In this document: positions 1-11,441 of the stretch, piece after piece
Position numbering within the stretch: position 1 is the stretch's first letter
Layout of the letters: the number at the start of each line of letters is the position of its first letter
Assembly: GCF_003573695.1 (NCBI RefSeq)
Contig: NC_039364.1
Coordinates: 237,936,777 to 238,000,776 of the forward strand
Length of the DNA: 64,000 nucleotides
Source: Papaver somniferum
Lineage: Eukaryota > Streptophyta > Magnoliopsida > Ranunculales > Papaveraceae
Direction: 5' to 3'
Notes under the pieces: generated by a model
Database searches by the model: none
What the model saw: only the letters and a program-made list of their open reading frames with translations
Told to the model about the DNA's origin: nothing
Made by a program: the position numbers and the translations under genes

Positions 1-821
1 TTTGATGTCAGGCGTGCACAGTGTGCACCATGGACCTCTCTAAAGTCTAAACTAGTATTTTGGCCATTTTGGGAGGTTTTCGGAAGTGGGGTGGCCCTCT
101 TCCTATCCCTCCTATACTGGGCAAACACTTAGGGATGAGTGAATCAGGGACAAAGCATACGCATGAATAGAGTGACCACTTCCAATACATACTTAAATTC
201 CACCATCAAGATCCCAACGGTTCCTAATTTTGGGAACCCAACTTTTGTGTTGTTATTCCTTTTTCTAAAGCTAGTGCCTCTTAAGTCCGTAGGTGGAGTT
301 GTTGACACAAAATTATTTGGAAGCCCAACCAAAAACTACCTGTTAACTGTCTTAAATTCTCGGTAGTTTTTCATGGCAGCATTACCATGCGAAATTGCGC
401 CAGAATCTCAGGGAAAATTTTGTGGTGGGGAATTGGCATTTTCTACAAGGGTTTGAATTCGTTACGCCTCTGATTACTATTCAAACCACAGTTCTAAAGA
501 AAAAGCATATCATTCACCCCTCTAATTAATTACCCGGAAATAGTCATTGCTTATTCACTAAGCAATGTCATTACACACTGTCTCTTAACATTTCCAAGCT
601 TTTAAAAAGACCACATTTAGCCGTTTCTTTTACTCCACCAGAAAGATTTTCGAGATCATGTAGTAAAAGGTGAAGAACACTTTTGGTCAGCTGTGTTGAG
701 TTAGGTGAAGACCAATTGTCAAACCGACATTGATACTAATTGACCCCATACGATCTTAATCCATGGGAGTTTAGTTTCCTAATCTAAAAGATAATGGTTT
801 TATCACACAACTCAGTTTCAT
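1..821. other. Unclassified left flank
   Basis: I see no gene here. The short open frames (for example 139-366) have no recognisable motif and overlap frames on the other strand. Similarity to the D units starts only at about 822 (ttagctagagttttt). The stretch could be older transposon remnant or host intergenic DNA; I cannot place it. Confidence 0.4.
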
Positions 822-902
822 TTAGCTAGAGTTTTTCAGAGGAGTTTTAGTAGGGAAGATTGCATACCTTTTAGGGTTATGAATGCATGTTTTTATATGC
901 TG

Positions 903-1139
903 TGAATTAGGGTCTTCTCCTCATTCCGAGGTAAATATGAATCCTATTAACTTGCCCTGCATGCCTCCTGGCATAAATCATATTAACTTTCCTTGCATGC
1001 CTCCTGGCATAAATTGCATTAATTTTCCCTGCATGCCTCCTGGAATATTCCAAAAACTTCCACTAAGGATATGGAATTAGCTAAGCAAAAGGATACAAAA
1101 GACCAATCCCAAGAGTTGGTACAATTGGGTAACCCTACT
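903..1139 (-). mobile_element. D LTR copy 1, left part (split by element A)
   Basis: This is the 3' end of a D LTR in element orientation. It begins tgaattaggg on the plus strand (CA end on the minus strand) and runs to the insertion point of A. It continues at 7456 after the duplicated ctact. It contains three copies of a 36-bp repeat around catgcctcctgg (960, 996, 1032). Positions 822-902 match the proximal part of the spacer that follows the other LTR copies. Confidence 0.7.
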
Positions 1140-2596
1140 TGATATAGTTTTGAAAGTGGTAGTAAAGTTCGTTCAACTCGGATTGTGTGGACTCGATTTT
1201 AGACTCAAATTAAAATAGAAAACTTAAAAAGAAATTGTTATCAAGATTATAAAAAGCACTGAGACTCAGGATTCCACCAATCTCCAATTTTTATGTGATT
1301 TAATCTAGTCAGTAATTATGCAACTCTTTACGTTTGAAGTGATTCTAATATTCGCCTAGACAAGTAGATTCTCAAAACAATAGCTGTAAATCGAAAGCAT
1401 GGACCATCAAAATACTTAACCTAAGCATGACCCATCAATTGAGAACACAACCACTTAATCAGAATCATAAATTCAATTTCAGTTCAGTGCAAATAATCAT
1501 AAAAGAATTACAAAAATTAAATAAAATAAAATTTACCACATAATAATTGGAAAAATGGCTTTTTCCGTCGCCTCAGGAATGGGGTTTAGCTCCTCATATT
1601 AATCACTTGCTCAAAATATTTGTTCTTAGCCCAAAAGTTGATTAAAAGAATGAAAAACTATAAAACTGATTGTTTGCAACGGTGTAATGGCGTTGCAAAA
1701 CAAAGGACTGACTGTTACAAAGAAGTTATTGTAGCAGCGTTTCAAATTTGAGACGCTGTTCTTATTTGCAACGTTTTCTCTTCAGCAGCAGCAGCAGCAG
1801 AAACTCGGGTTTTCCTGAAACTTGATCAATTCAGCTCTGTGGTGTTACAAACTCCTCTGCGACTGCTCCAATGACTTCATCCCCTTCCCTGGGACTCAAA
1901 CACACCTTTTGTACTCCTCAGAAACCTAAAAATAGCGATTAAATTCCTCTTTTTCTTTTCGTGCAAGCCACGGAAATAATCTTCTCTGCCGACTTCCTTA
2001 CGCGTTTCTAAGACTTCCAAATCATCCGAAAATCTTCCTTAGATAGAATCTCATCTTAGGAAACAATATCACGCCTTTAGTCTCCCTGAAATTCCTAAAA
2101 TAATTCCATACAGTTTCCTTTTACAAGTCAACCTCTATTTTCTTCTTCCGGATTATTCAGCCCAATTTGATCGATTAAATCACCCATACCTGGCCTGTTT
2201 AGTTATATCACGTCCATCCCAACAAAAATCCGAGGTTGAATCTCCCTAAAACTTCTCAAAATTTTGATTTCTTAAACTGCAGGCTCGCTGGTTTTGTTTC
2301 CCGCCAAAACCAGAATTCAAATAATGAGGATGACCTCCCCTATCCTGTGCTGGTCTCCCTTTAGCAGCTGCCTGGAAATGGATGCCCCTTAGTAATTGGT
2401 TATCCCTTATCCATTTGAGGGGTCCAAATAGCAAGTGTCCTCCGGGGTGCCCCGCGCAACTTTTCGAGCGCATTTTTCCAAAAATGTTTATTGGCCAAAA
2501 ATACCTATACACACATAAAACACCATAATAATTACAAAAATGAGCACTATCAATATATAGAATCGAGACAAATTAGACACAAAAATGTGTCTATCA
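1140..2596 (-). repeat. Element A 3' LTR
   Basis: Runs tgatatag to tatca in plus orientation (TG...CA). It is collinear with 5998-7455. It carries a short CAG run near 1784 and differs from the 5' LTR at the TATA-like site: here acaccttttgtactcc, there acaccttttatactcc. Confidence 0.93.
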
Positions 2597-2611
2597 AATA
2601 CCCCCAAACTT
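2597..2611 (-). promoter_or_regulatory. Element A polypurine tract
   Basis: The plus strand reads aatacccccaaactt, so the element strand reads aagtttgggggtatt directly against the 3' LTR. The same tract precedes the 3' LTR of element B (51625-51639). Confidence 0.8.
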
Positions 2612-3821
2612 ATTATTTGTTAGTCCTCGAGCAAATCTAAAATAGAAAATAAAATCCTAACTCACCGACGCAGGCATCGTCGATTGCATTTAGCGTATGC
2701 AATAAGCCTTTAAACCCCTAAGTGTCCCTAGTGACGGAGTGTTGTCTCCGGAGGGCTTACAAGAGGTATACCCACAAAACCTTTACTCCAGACCTTAGTT
2801 ATCTACGCAGAACCTTGGAAGGCACTAAAGAATCTCCTTGGTTGGCATACTTATTGACTACAGGAAGAAGTACCCAGATACGAAATTCCAATTGATGTAC
2901 ACGAGTTTGCACTCAAGCATACTAAAATTCATATAAAGTGACAGAGCTCTACTCAGATAGTCGCACTATGGACATCAATATCCGGAGTCAAAACTAATCA
3001 CATGGATAGATCAAGAAGATGGAAATAGAAAAACATAGATGGTTTTGATGTTTACTAAGTGAACGGCGTTTCCCATATCTATCTGAAGGCCTCCGCCAAA
3101 ATGAACCTATCCTAATGGATTGAGATACTTAGTCTAACTAATATCAACACAACTGGCATATACAAGGGAACCAGTGATCGATAATCCTAATTCTAGTTCA
3201 ACACAACTGGCATATACAAGGGAACCAGTGGTCGACTTTATTCACTGATTTTTTTTTTTTGATCCGTTTGGTCTAATTGGTCTGGTCTTTTTTTTTTTTC
3301 TTTGTAACTCAATCACTCTAATTCACCCTAGCATTGGTAATAACTTGAATCGTGAGCCCCACTAAATCACTTAGAAATATATTTAAAAAGAAAAATAAAA
3401 ACAGAAGTGAAAAGGACTCAACGAGATATGGCATAACTATCATGTTATTTCTAACACCTGAGATCTGTGCTTTTATGAATAGACTCTTTAGATGTTGCCA
3501 TCTAATCAGATTGGTTCCTCAAATCCTACAATCAAAATGCTTCCATCCACTTAGATTGGTTAGTGTCATCCTTAATAGGCATAAATTTCTAGGCTCTGGA
3601 GTTAATTTATTGCAACTAAAAAGTTTCTCCCATACCCCCAAACTTAAATCTAACATTGTCCTCAATGTTCTAAAAATAAAATTAAAAGCATGAACAAGGA
3701 GAAGTTATTACCATTTGAGGCAAAGGAGATAAGGAAAGATATTAGCGTGTTGCATGAGATTGGGTTACCTCCCAAGAAGTGCTAAGTTTAACGTCTTCAA
3801 CCAGACATAAGAAAGGATTAA
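2612..3821 (-). other. Element A 3' untranslated region
   Basis: About 1.2 kb without a credible frame; the open frame 3352-3693 is antisense to the element and unsupported. The region is collinear with 50380-51624 of element B. It contains a second PPT-like motif (plus-strand catacccccaaactt, 3631-3645), T-runs near 3250-3300 and a short duplicated phrase (caacacaactggcatatacaagggaacc at about 3147 and 3199; only its core matters). Confidence 0.6.
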
Positions 3822-5042
3822 TCACCTCGTATCATAAAGTAATAGCCGAAATATCTGTGGGTCATCAAAACCAAATAGAGCTATCACAAGTAAAAGGAAT
3901 CTGCAACATGCCAAGAAAATTAACAAATATAGCGTACCCTTGTCTAGTTTCCTATTTAAGATAACTACATCTAGTTGTGGTTCAGGTTCAGGCTCTATGA
4001 AAGGGTCTAGATAAAATATTTTCATGCGCTGGAATTCCTCAAAGCTAAGGTCCAGTTCAGGTATTAGAGTCTGTAAAAACTCAAGTAAAAACTTAGAAGC
4101 ACATAATAATAACCTGAATAATTGTGGATCCTTAAAGTCAATCAGTTTTGACTCACACAGCTGACCACAATAAGAGTGGTGGTCTTCCTTAAACAAATAT
4201 GTCGATCCTAATCTCTTAAAGTAATTAGGTTTAGTCTCAAAACTTAATAACTGACACATCTGAAAATTACACATTCCCACAATCGGTTGAAAAATATTTG
4301 GTGGGAAAACAAAGTCAATCTGGATATCATAGCCTGGGTAAACCACATCAACCAGAGGATGGGTTTCTAACAACTGAACTTCCTTATGGACATCACTAGG
4401 TTCAGGAAAACGTGTATGAAGATAATCTTGTAAAATGGTTGAGGCACATATGTCAAGTCCCAAGTGAGGGACCTTGCTAATAGTTAAAGCACATGGAGAA
4501 TGATAATCACCCCCAAACTTAGAGTTTTCAGTGTCTCTAGAAAGACTAGTCACAACTTCCTCAATTTCTAGATCGTTGGAATCCTGAAAATAGTCAATTG
4601 TTTCTTCTAGGTTATACTCAAGTGGCGCATCCTCACTCATATTTAATAGTTGTACAAGTTCATTTTCTTCGTCTAAGACCATTGTTTCTAAATCGCTAGA
4701 CTCTAAAACGGTATTCTCAGAATAAACTCGTTCCTCTAAACCATTATTGACTTCGTAATCAAAAGGAAATACTACATCATCTAAAGAAGTGGTATCTCTA
4801 ATCAAATCCTCGTCCTTTTGAATAGGTGAATAATCATTAAAATTATCGGGATCTGGACCAGAAATAAAACTATCATCATAAAGTTCATTTGGAGTAACAA
4901 ATTCCTGATCACTATGCCTATATATTTCAAATTCTTCATCAACACTATCCACATCATGATCATCATAATAACATGAAAATGGTTGAAACTCATCTAAACA
5001 AGTAGTGTTACTAATTTTATCCTCGTCATCTTGATTATGCAA
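3822..5042 (-). CDS. Acidic protein with C-terminal membrane segment (element A)
   Basis: An uninterrupted frame of 406 codons; function unknown. It is strongly acidic over the first ~170 residues. It has one 36-residue module like those of element B (DYFQDS...SKFGGD, about residues 149-187), the motif DPQLFRLLL near 305-313, an EPEPEPQ stretch, one hydrophobic segment at about 371-392, and the tail DDPQIFRLLLYDTR. Element B ends the same way (DPQLFRLLIYDLKGN after a hydrophobic segment). The frame stays open upstream to about 5170 but has no ATG there; the first ATG is codon 121 (4682). Translation may therefore need splicing or fusion to an upstream start, or the frame may be the stranded C-terminus of a polyprotein. 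Its survival where gag, protease and pol are gone suggests selection, but recent deletion from a parent would look the same. Confidence 0.6.
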   Translation of the reverse strand: MHNQDDEDKISNTTCLDEFQPFSCYYDDHDVDSVDEEFEIYRHSDQEFVTPNELYDDSFISGPDPDNFNDYSPIQKDEDLIRDTTSLDDVVFPFDYEVNNGLEERVYSENTVLESSDLETMVLDEENELVQLLNMSEDAPLEYNLEETIDYFQDSNDLEIEEVVTSLSRDTENSKFGGDYHSPCALTISKVPHLGLDICASTILQDYLHTRFPEPSDVHKEVQLLETHPLVDVVYPGYDIQIDFVFPPNIFQPIVGMCNFQMCQLLSFETKPNYFKRLGSTYLFKEDHHSYCGQLCESKLIDFKDPQLFRLLLCASKFLLEFLQTLIPELDLSFEEFQRMKIFYLDPFIEPEPEPQLDVVILNRKLDKGTLYLLIFLACCRFLLLVIALFGFDDPQIFRLLLYDTR

Positions 5043-5724
5043 ATAACTATCCTCATTTTCAAGGGTACTATTGGAATCACTGTATTGGAAATTAAGATTA
5101 TTTCGAGCAATTCTTTCGTTCGTCTCAGTTATCAGCTTGAAGGATTCCTCTATATAAAGTTATCTTTCGTCATAAACTAAGTTATTCATCTCAGCTAACT
5201 TACGTGTCGACTCCTATAATTTCCTGAGGGACTCTTCTAAAGGAGAAATATAAGAATTTTGCTCGTATGACCGGTGTGTGTGTGTGGATATTAATTGGGG
5301 TCATCAAGGTATGAGCCATAATCTTGAAAAGGCTGATGTTGCCAACCACTATTCACACTATGGTCAAAGTAGTAACGTCCATTTTGAAACTCAGTCGGAT
5401 ATTTGTTGTATTGGCTCTTGTAATACCAGTTCGACATTCTATTGCATGGGTGTGAGTTGTCACACAAAATAAAACCCACTGACAGGGGATTCGTGGGTGG
5501 ATAGAGTTTTACCTCCCGTACCAGACGGGCGATGAACCGTTGAAGTCGACTCAAGCCACCGACTCCAATGTCAGTGTACGAACCCTAGGGGCCTAGACAG
5601 TATCGTAACTGTCGTCCTTCCCTGCAAACAGTTTATATTTAATCTTAACCCTTCGTTAGGGTTTAAAAATAATAATGTCCAAGTCCAAAATAAAGTCCAA
5701 AAAGTGTCCAAAAATAAAGAAAAA
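5043..5724 (-). other. Element A leader and junction to the coding frame
   Basis: A leader shared with element B: the block around ggtacgggaggtaa and cgaatcccctgtcag (about 5480-5530 here, reverse strand) matches 46960-47020. An open minus-strand frame (5291-5554) is rich in Tyr, Asn and Gln, has no family match I recognise and lacks an ATG start. Gag and protease, present in B between leader and acidic region, are absent, so an internal deletion or alternative template gave rise to A. Confidence 0.5.
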
Positions 5725-5973
5725 TTAAACAAATAAAACCCTATTTACAGTTTCTAAAAATAAAACAAAATAACTATACACAAAATATTTTTCTTCACTC
5801 CTTTCTGATTCCTCTTTTCTTTCCTTCTTTGGCGATGCTTTCCTTTTATAACACTTTTTCTTTCCTTGTAGCTTAGCTCCAATCTGAAAAGAATCTAAAA
5901 ATACCAAAGGCGTAAAAGAGAACAAAATTTTTAAAAGAAATAAAATAAATCTAAAACCTAAAACCAAATACAA
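5725..5973 (-). CDS. Short basic leader frame conserved in A and B
   Basis: A short frame of up to 82 codons just downstream of the primer site in element orientation. It contains KLQGKKKCYKRKASPKK, then a Glu/Lys/Ser-rich stretch and FVYSYFVLFLETVN. The same frame occurs in element B at 46588-46827. The N-terminal parts differ. No domain is recognised. It could be a small upstream reading frame, or only conserved leader RNA that happens to be open. Confidence 0.35.
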   Translation of the reverse strand: MYLVLGFRFILFLLKILFSFTPLVFLDSFQIGAKLQGKKKCYKRKASPKKERKEESERSEEKYFVYSYFVLFLETVNRVLFV

Positions 5974-5984
5974 ATCCGCGTCGG

Positions 5985-5992
5985 CGGCGCCA
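5985..5992 (-). promoter_or_regulatory. Element A primer binding site
   Basis: The minus strand reads TGGCGCCG, five bases from the 5' LTR. This matches the complement of the 3' end of plant tRNA-Asp over eight bases and then diverges. Confidence 0.6.
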
Positions 5993-5997
5993 AAAAA

Positions 5998-7455
5998 TGA
6001 TATAGTTTTGAAAGTGGTAGTAAAGTTCGTTCAAATCGGATTGTGTGGACTCGATTTTAGACGCAAATTAAAATAGAAAACTTAAAAAGAAATTGTTATC
6101 AAGATTATAAAAAGCACTGAGACTCAGGATTCCACAAATTTCCAATTTTTATGTGATTTAATCTAGTCAACAATTATGCAACTCTTTACGTTTGAAGTGA
6201 TTCTAATATTCGCCTAGACAAGTAGATTCTCAAAACAATAGCTGTAAATCGAAAGCATGGACCATCAAAAGACTTAACCTAAGCATGACCCATCAATTGA
6301 GAACACAACCACTTAATCAGAATCATAAATTCAATTTCAGTTCAGTGCAAATAATCATAAAACAATTACAAAATTAAATTAAATAGAATGTACCACATAA
6401 TAATTGGAAAAATGGCTTCCTCCGTCGCCTGAGCAATGGGGTTTAGCTCCTCATATTAATCACTTGCTCAAAATATTTGTTCTTAGCCCAAAAGTTGATT
6501 AAAAGAATGAAAAACTATAAAACTGATTGTTTGCAACGGTGTAATGGCGTTGCAAAACAAAGGACTGACTGTTACAAAGAAGTTATTGTAGCAGCGTTTC
6601 AAATTTGAGACGCTGTTCTTATTTGCAACGTTTTCTCTTCAGCAGCAGCAGCAGCAGAAACTCGGGTTTTCCTGAAACTTGATCAATTCAGCTCTGTGGT
6701 GTTACAAACTCCTCTGCGACTGCTCCAATGACTTCATCCCCTTCCCTGGGACTCAAACACACCTTTTATACTCCTCAGAAACCTAAAAATAGCGATTAAA
6801 TTCCTCTTTTTCTTTTCGTGCAAGCCACGGCAATAATCTTCTCTGCCGACTTCCTTACGCGTTTCTAAGACTTCCAAATCATCCGAAAATCTTCCTTAGA
6901 TAGAATCTCATCTTAGGAAACAATATCACGCCTTTAGTCTCCCTGAAATTCCTAAAATAATTCCATACAGTTTCCTTTTACAAGTCAACCTCTATTTTCT
7001 TCTTCCGGATTATTCAGCCCAATTTGATCGATTAAATCACTCATACCTGGCCTGTTTAGTTATATCACGTCCATCCCAACAAAAATCCGAGGTTGAATCT
7101 CCCTAAAACTTCTCAAAATTTTGATTTCTTAAACTGCAGGCTCGCTGGTTTTGTTTCCCGCCAAAACCAGAATTCAAATGATGAGGATGACCTCCCCCTA
7201 TCCTGTGTTGGTCTCCCTTTAGCAGCTGCCTGGAAATGGATGCCCCTTAGTAATTGGTTACCCCTTGTCCATTTTAGGGGTCCGAATAGCAAGTGTCCTC
7301 CGGGGGTGCCCGCGCAACTTTTTTTGCACATTTTTCCAAAAAATGTTTATTGGCCAAAAATACCTACACACACATAAAACACCATAATAAGTACAAAAAT
7401 GAGCACTATCAATATATAAAATTGAGATAAATTAGACACAAAAATGTGTCTATCA
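5998..7455 (-). repeat. Element A 5' LTR
   Basis: Runs tgatatag to tatca in plus orientation. The minus strand has a TATA-like TATAAAAG (plus 6763-6770), a likely promoter. A CAG run lies near 6640. Confidence 0.93.
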
Positions 7456-8533
7456 CTACTCAATGGGGCGGAAATGTCCACAAGCCAAATAATCAAGGCT
7501 GAAACATCCGGCAACATTGGCTCGACTCGGCTGGCGAGTTGGCTCAGCTGAACGGACTTGGGTTGGCTCGGCTGGGCGGAAACATCCTGCAGAAAAAATG
7601 AGTGGGGTGGATAAATCTAGAGACTATGGAAATAAACAAATTCGCGAAGTGACGGAGTACCTCCACTGTCGCCGGTAGGGATTCAGTTCGGTTGCCGGAA
7701 AAGGCCTCTGGCTATGGCCGCCGGGGTAGGCCGCCGGACTAGTTGCAACCGCCCTCAGAGAAGAAGTACGGCGCTGGAGAAGATGACCGTCTGATGACGT
7801 TGACGTCATAATGACGACGTCATGCTGACCTCTCGACGTTACTTCTAACGGCGTTATAACGCCATTAACTACGGACGATGTGATTGGATGCTGTTGTAAC
7901 AACGTCATAACGGCTGTGACGACGTTAAGTTTGCTGACGTCACATTGACGTCACTGCCCGGCTGATTTCTGACTGTGCCTATTCTGCTGACGTGAAAAAC
8001 ACTGGTTGGAGATTCCTATTGACATGGAAGCACTGACGTGAGAACGCTGACGTGGCATCTCCATACCTTGACTTGGACCTTTCCCCATGGGCTTCCATGT
8101 ATAGTCTTAGTGAGGCATAGTTGGCCATTTTTGACTAATAAAAAGAGCATATTAGGTTCAAGTAAGCCCATTTATAGTGTAAAATATTAGGGTACAAACA
8201 TCGCCCCCTCTTAATCCATAATTTGTTATGGGTTAAGAAGTTTGGGTTTCCCAATTCTATCTGCGACTGAACCTCGCATTGTTCTGGAGTGTTGCACAAC
8301 TCGCCCCCAAGCGCGTTATGGAGTGTTATGCAACTCGCCCCCAAGTATCGTTTTCTTTGTGAGCTTAGGTGTTATATATCTCGCCCCCAGCATGTAATTG
8401 TGTCGTGCTGCTCAATGCTCGCGCAAGGGTGCACTTCCTTACTGCATTTTTCTCGCGCATGGAAAGAGAATTTGTGTTTTCTGCTATCCTGAATTCGCGC
8501 AGGGGTCCAATCCCACTATTCAATATGCGTGCA
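7456..8533 (-). mobile_element. D LTR copy 1, right part
   Basis: Continues the LTR begun at 903 after element A and its second ctact. The minus-strand TATA-like TATAAATG lies near 8169-8176. Inverted-looking TGACGTCA-type motifs cluster at 7795-7950, as in all D LTR copies. Confidence 0.7.
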
Positions 8534-8655
8534 GAGTTGGAGGGGTACCTGCAAAAAAACCTCTGATGCTTAAGTTAGCTAGAGTTTTTCGCAGGAGTTT
8601 TAGTAGGGAAGATTGCATACCTTTTAGGGTTGTGAACGCCTGTTTTTATATGCTG

Positions 8656-9933
8656 TGAATTAGGGTCTTCCCCTCATTTCGAGGTAAGTATGAATCCTAT
8701 TAACTTTCCATGCATGCCTCCTGGCATAAATCATATTAACATTCCTTGCATGCCTCCTGGCATAAATTGCATTAATCTGCCCAGCAATGCCTCCTGGAAT
8801 ATTCCAGAAACTTCCACTAGGGTTATGGAATTAGCTAAGCAAAAGGATACAAAAGACCAAGCCCAAGAGTTGGTACAATTGGGTAACCCTACTCAATAGG
8901 GCAGAAATAGTCACATGCCAAATAATCAAGGCTGAAACATCCAGCAACATTTGCTCGACTCGGCTGGCGAGTTAGCTCGGCTGAACCGACTTGGCTTGGC
9001 CTGACTGGGAGGAAACATCCTTCAGAACAAATGAGTAGGGTGGATAAATCCAGGGACTATGGAAATAAACAAATTCGCGAAGTAAAGGAGTACCTCCACT
9101 GTCGTTGGTCGGGATTCAGTTCGGCCGCCGGAAAAGGCCTCCGGCTATGGCCGCCGGGATAGGCCGCCGGACTGGTTGCAACCGTCGTCAGAGAATAAGT
9201 ACGGCGTTGGAGAAGACGACCGTCTGATGACGTTGACGTTACTTCTAACGGCGTTATAACGCCATTAACTACGGACGATGTGATTGGCTGCTGTTGTAAC
9301 AACGTCATAAAGGCTGTGACGACGTTAAGTTTGCTGACGTCACACTGACGTCACTGCCCGGCTAATTTCTGACTGTGCCTATTCTGCTGACGTGGAAAGC
9401 ACTGGTTGGAGATTCCTATTGACATGGAAGCACTGACGTGAGAACGCTGACGTGGCATCTCCATACCTTGACTTGGACCTTTCCTCATGGGCTTCCATGT
9501 ATAGTCTTAGTGAGGCATAGTTGGCCATTTTTGACTAATAAAAAGAGCATATTAGGTTCAAGTAAGCCCATTTATAGTGTAAAATATTAGGGTACAAACA
9601 TCGCCCCCTCTTAATCCATAATTTTTTATGGGTTAAGAAGTTCGGGTTTCCCAATTCTGTCTGCGACTGAACCTCGCATTGTTCTGGAGTGTTGCACAAC
9701 TCGCCCCCAAGCGCGTTATGGAGTGTTATGCAACTCGCCCCCAAGTATCGTTTTCTTTGTGAGCTGAGGTGTTATATATCTCGCCCCCAGCATGTAATTT
9801 TGTCATGCTTCTCAATGCTCGCGCAAGGGTGCACTTCCTTACTGCATTTTTCTCGCGCATGGAAAGAGAATTTGTGTTTTCTGCTATCCTGAATTCGCGC
9901 AGGGGGCCAATCCCACTATTCAAGATGCGTGCA
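8656..9933 (-). mobile_element. D LTR copy 2
   Basis: LTR body of about 1278 bp, tgaattaggg to atgcgtgca in plus orientation. Its ends are inferred from where the 5' LTR copy (19206, 37622) stops matching. It contains the 36-bp catgcctcctgg repeats and the TGACGTCA cluster. Small open frames in it recur in every copy and are not genes. Confidence 0.7.
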
Positions 9934-10055
9934 GAGTTGGAGGGGTACCTGCAAAAAAACCTCTGATGCTTAAGTTAGCTAGAGTTTTTCGCAGGAGTTT
10001 TAGCAGGGAAGATTGCATACCTTTTAGGGTTGTGAACGCCTGTTTTTATATATTG

Positions 10056-11319
10056 TGAATTAGGGTCTTTCCCTCATTTCGAGGTAAGTATGAATCCTAT
10101 TAACTTTCCATGCATTACTCCTGGCATAAATCATATTAACTTTCCTTGCATGCCTCCTGGCATAAATTGCATTAATCTGCCCAGCATGCCTCCTGGAATA
10201 TTCCAGAAACTTCCACTAGGGTTATGGAATTAGCTAAGAAAAAGGATACAAAAGACCAAGCCCAAGATTTGGTACAATTGGGTAACCCTACTCAATAGGG
10301 CAGAAATATTCACATGCCAAATAATCAAGGCTGAAACATTCAGCAACATTTGCTCGACTCGGCTGGCGAGTTAGCTCGGCTGAACCGACTTGGCTTGGCC
10401 TGACTGGGAGGAAACATCCTTCAGAACAAATGAGTAGGGTGGATAAATCCAGGGACTATGGAAATAAACAAATTCGCGAAGTAAAAGAGTACCTCCACAG
10501 TCGTTGGTCGGGATTCAGTTCGGCCGCCGGAAAAGGCCTCCGGCTTTGGCCGCCGGACTGGTTGCAACCGTCGTCAAAGAATAAGTACGGCGTTGGAGAA
10601 GATGACCGTCTGATGACGTTGACGTTACTTCTAACGGCGTTATAACGCCATTAACTACGGACGATGTGATTGGCTGCTGTTGTAACAACGTCATAACGGC
10701 TGTGACGACGTTAAGTTTGCTGACGTCACACTGACGTCACTGCCCGGCTAATTTCTGACTGTGCCTATTCTGCTGACGTGGAAAGCACTGGTTGGAGATT
10801 CCTATTGACATGGAAGCACTGACGTGAGAACGCTGACGTGGCATCTCCATACCTTGACTTGGACCTTTCCTCATGGGCTTCCATGTATAGTCTTAGTGAG
10901 GCATAGTTGGCCATTTTTGACTAATAAAAAGAGCATATTAGGTTCAAGTAAGCCCATTTCTAGTGTAAAATATTAGGGTACAAACATCGCCCCCTCTTAA
11001 TCCATAATTTTTTATGGGTTAAGAAGTTCGGGTTTCCCAATCCTGTCTGCGACTGAACCTCGCATTGTTCTGGAGTGTTGCACAACTCGCCCCCAAGCGC
11101 GTTATGGAGTGTTATGCAACTCGCCCCCAAGTATCGTTTTCTTTGTGAGCTGAGGTGTTATATATCTCGCCCCCAGCATGTAATTTTGTCGTGCTTCTCA
11201 ATGCTCGCGCAAGGGTGCACTTCCTTACTGCATTTTTCTCGCGCATGGAAAGAGAATTTGTGTTTTCTGCTATCCTGAATTCGCGCAGGGGGCCAATCCC
11301 ACTATTCAAGATGCGTGCA
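10056..11319 (-). mobile_element. D LTR copy 3
   Basis: LTR body of about 1264 bp, nearly identical to copy 2 by eye but lacking a short gccgggataggccg segment present there. It is separated from its neighbours by the 122-bp spacer. Confidence 0.7.
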
Positions 11320-11441
11320 GAGTTGGAGGGGTACTTGCAAAAAAACCTCTGATGCTTAAGTTAGCTAGAGTTTTTCGCAGGAGTTTTAGTAGGGAAGATT
11401 GCATACCTTTTAGGGTTGTGAACGCCTGTTTTTATATATTG

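Larger units (their letters stand above)
1140..7455 (-). mobile_element. Element A: non-autonomous Athila-like LTR retrotransposon
   Basis: Two LTRs of 1457 and 1458 bp flank a short 3.4-kb interior. A perfect 5-bp target duplication, ctact, lies at 1135-1139 and 7456-7460. Orientation is minus: the primer site (TGGCGCCG on the minus strand, 5985-5992) is next to the right LTR and the polypurine tract (2597-2611) next to the left LTR. The LTR, leader, 3' region and one coding segment match element B, so A and B are one family. There is no gag, protease, RT or integrase, so A would depend entirely on relatives. The intact TSD and full LTRs show normal integrase-mediated insertion. Confidence 0.93.

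Noticed and set aside
883..1080. Open frame with repeated NFPCMPPGIN-type peptides, also at 8690 and 19168
   Set aside because: It lies in the LTR of element D on the non-element strand and is just the translation of the 36-bp minisatellite; no start context or conservation beyond the DNA repeat.
1784..1802. CAG microsatellite as a polyglutamine gene
   Set aside because: It lies in non-coding LTR sequence and recurs in all A and B LTRs.
7093..7377. 94-codon plus-strand frame
   Set aside because: Inside the 5' LTR of element A and antisense to it; no motif.
8135..9966. Recurrent 65-70 codon frames in the tandem units
   Set aside because: The same frames recur in every LTR copy and overlap on both strands; they reflect LTR sequence, not genes.
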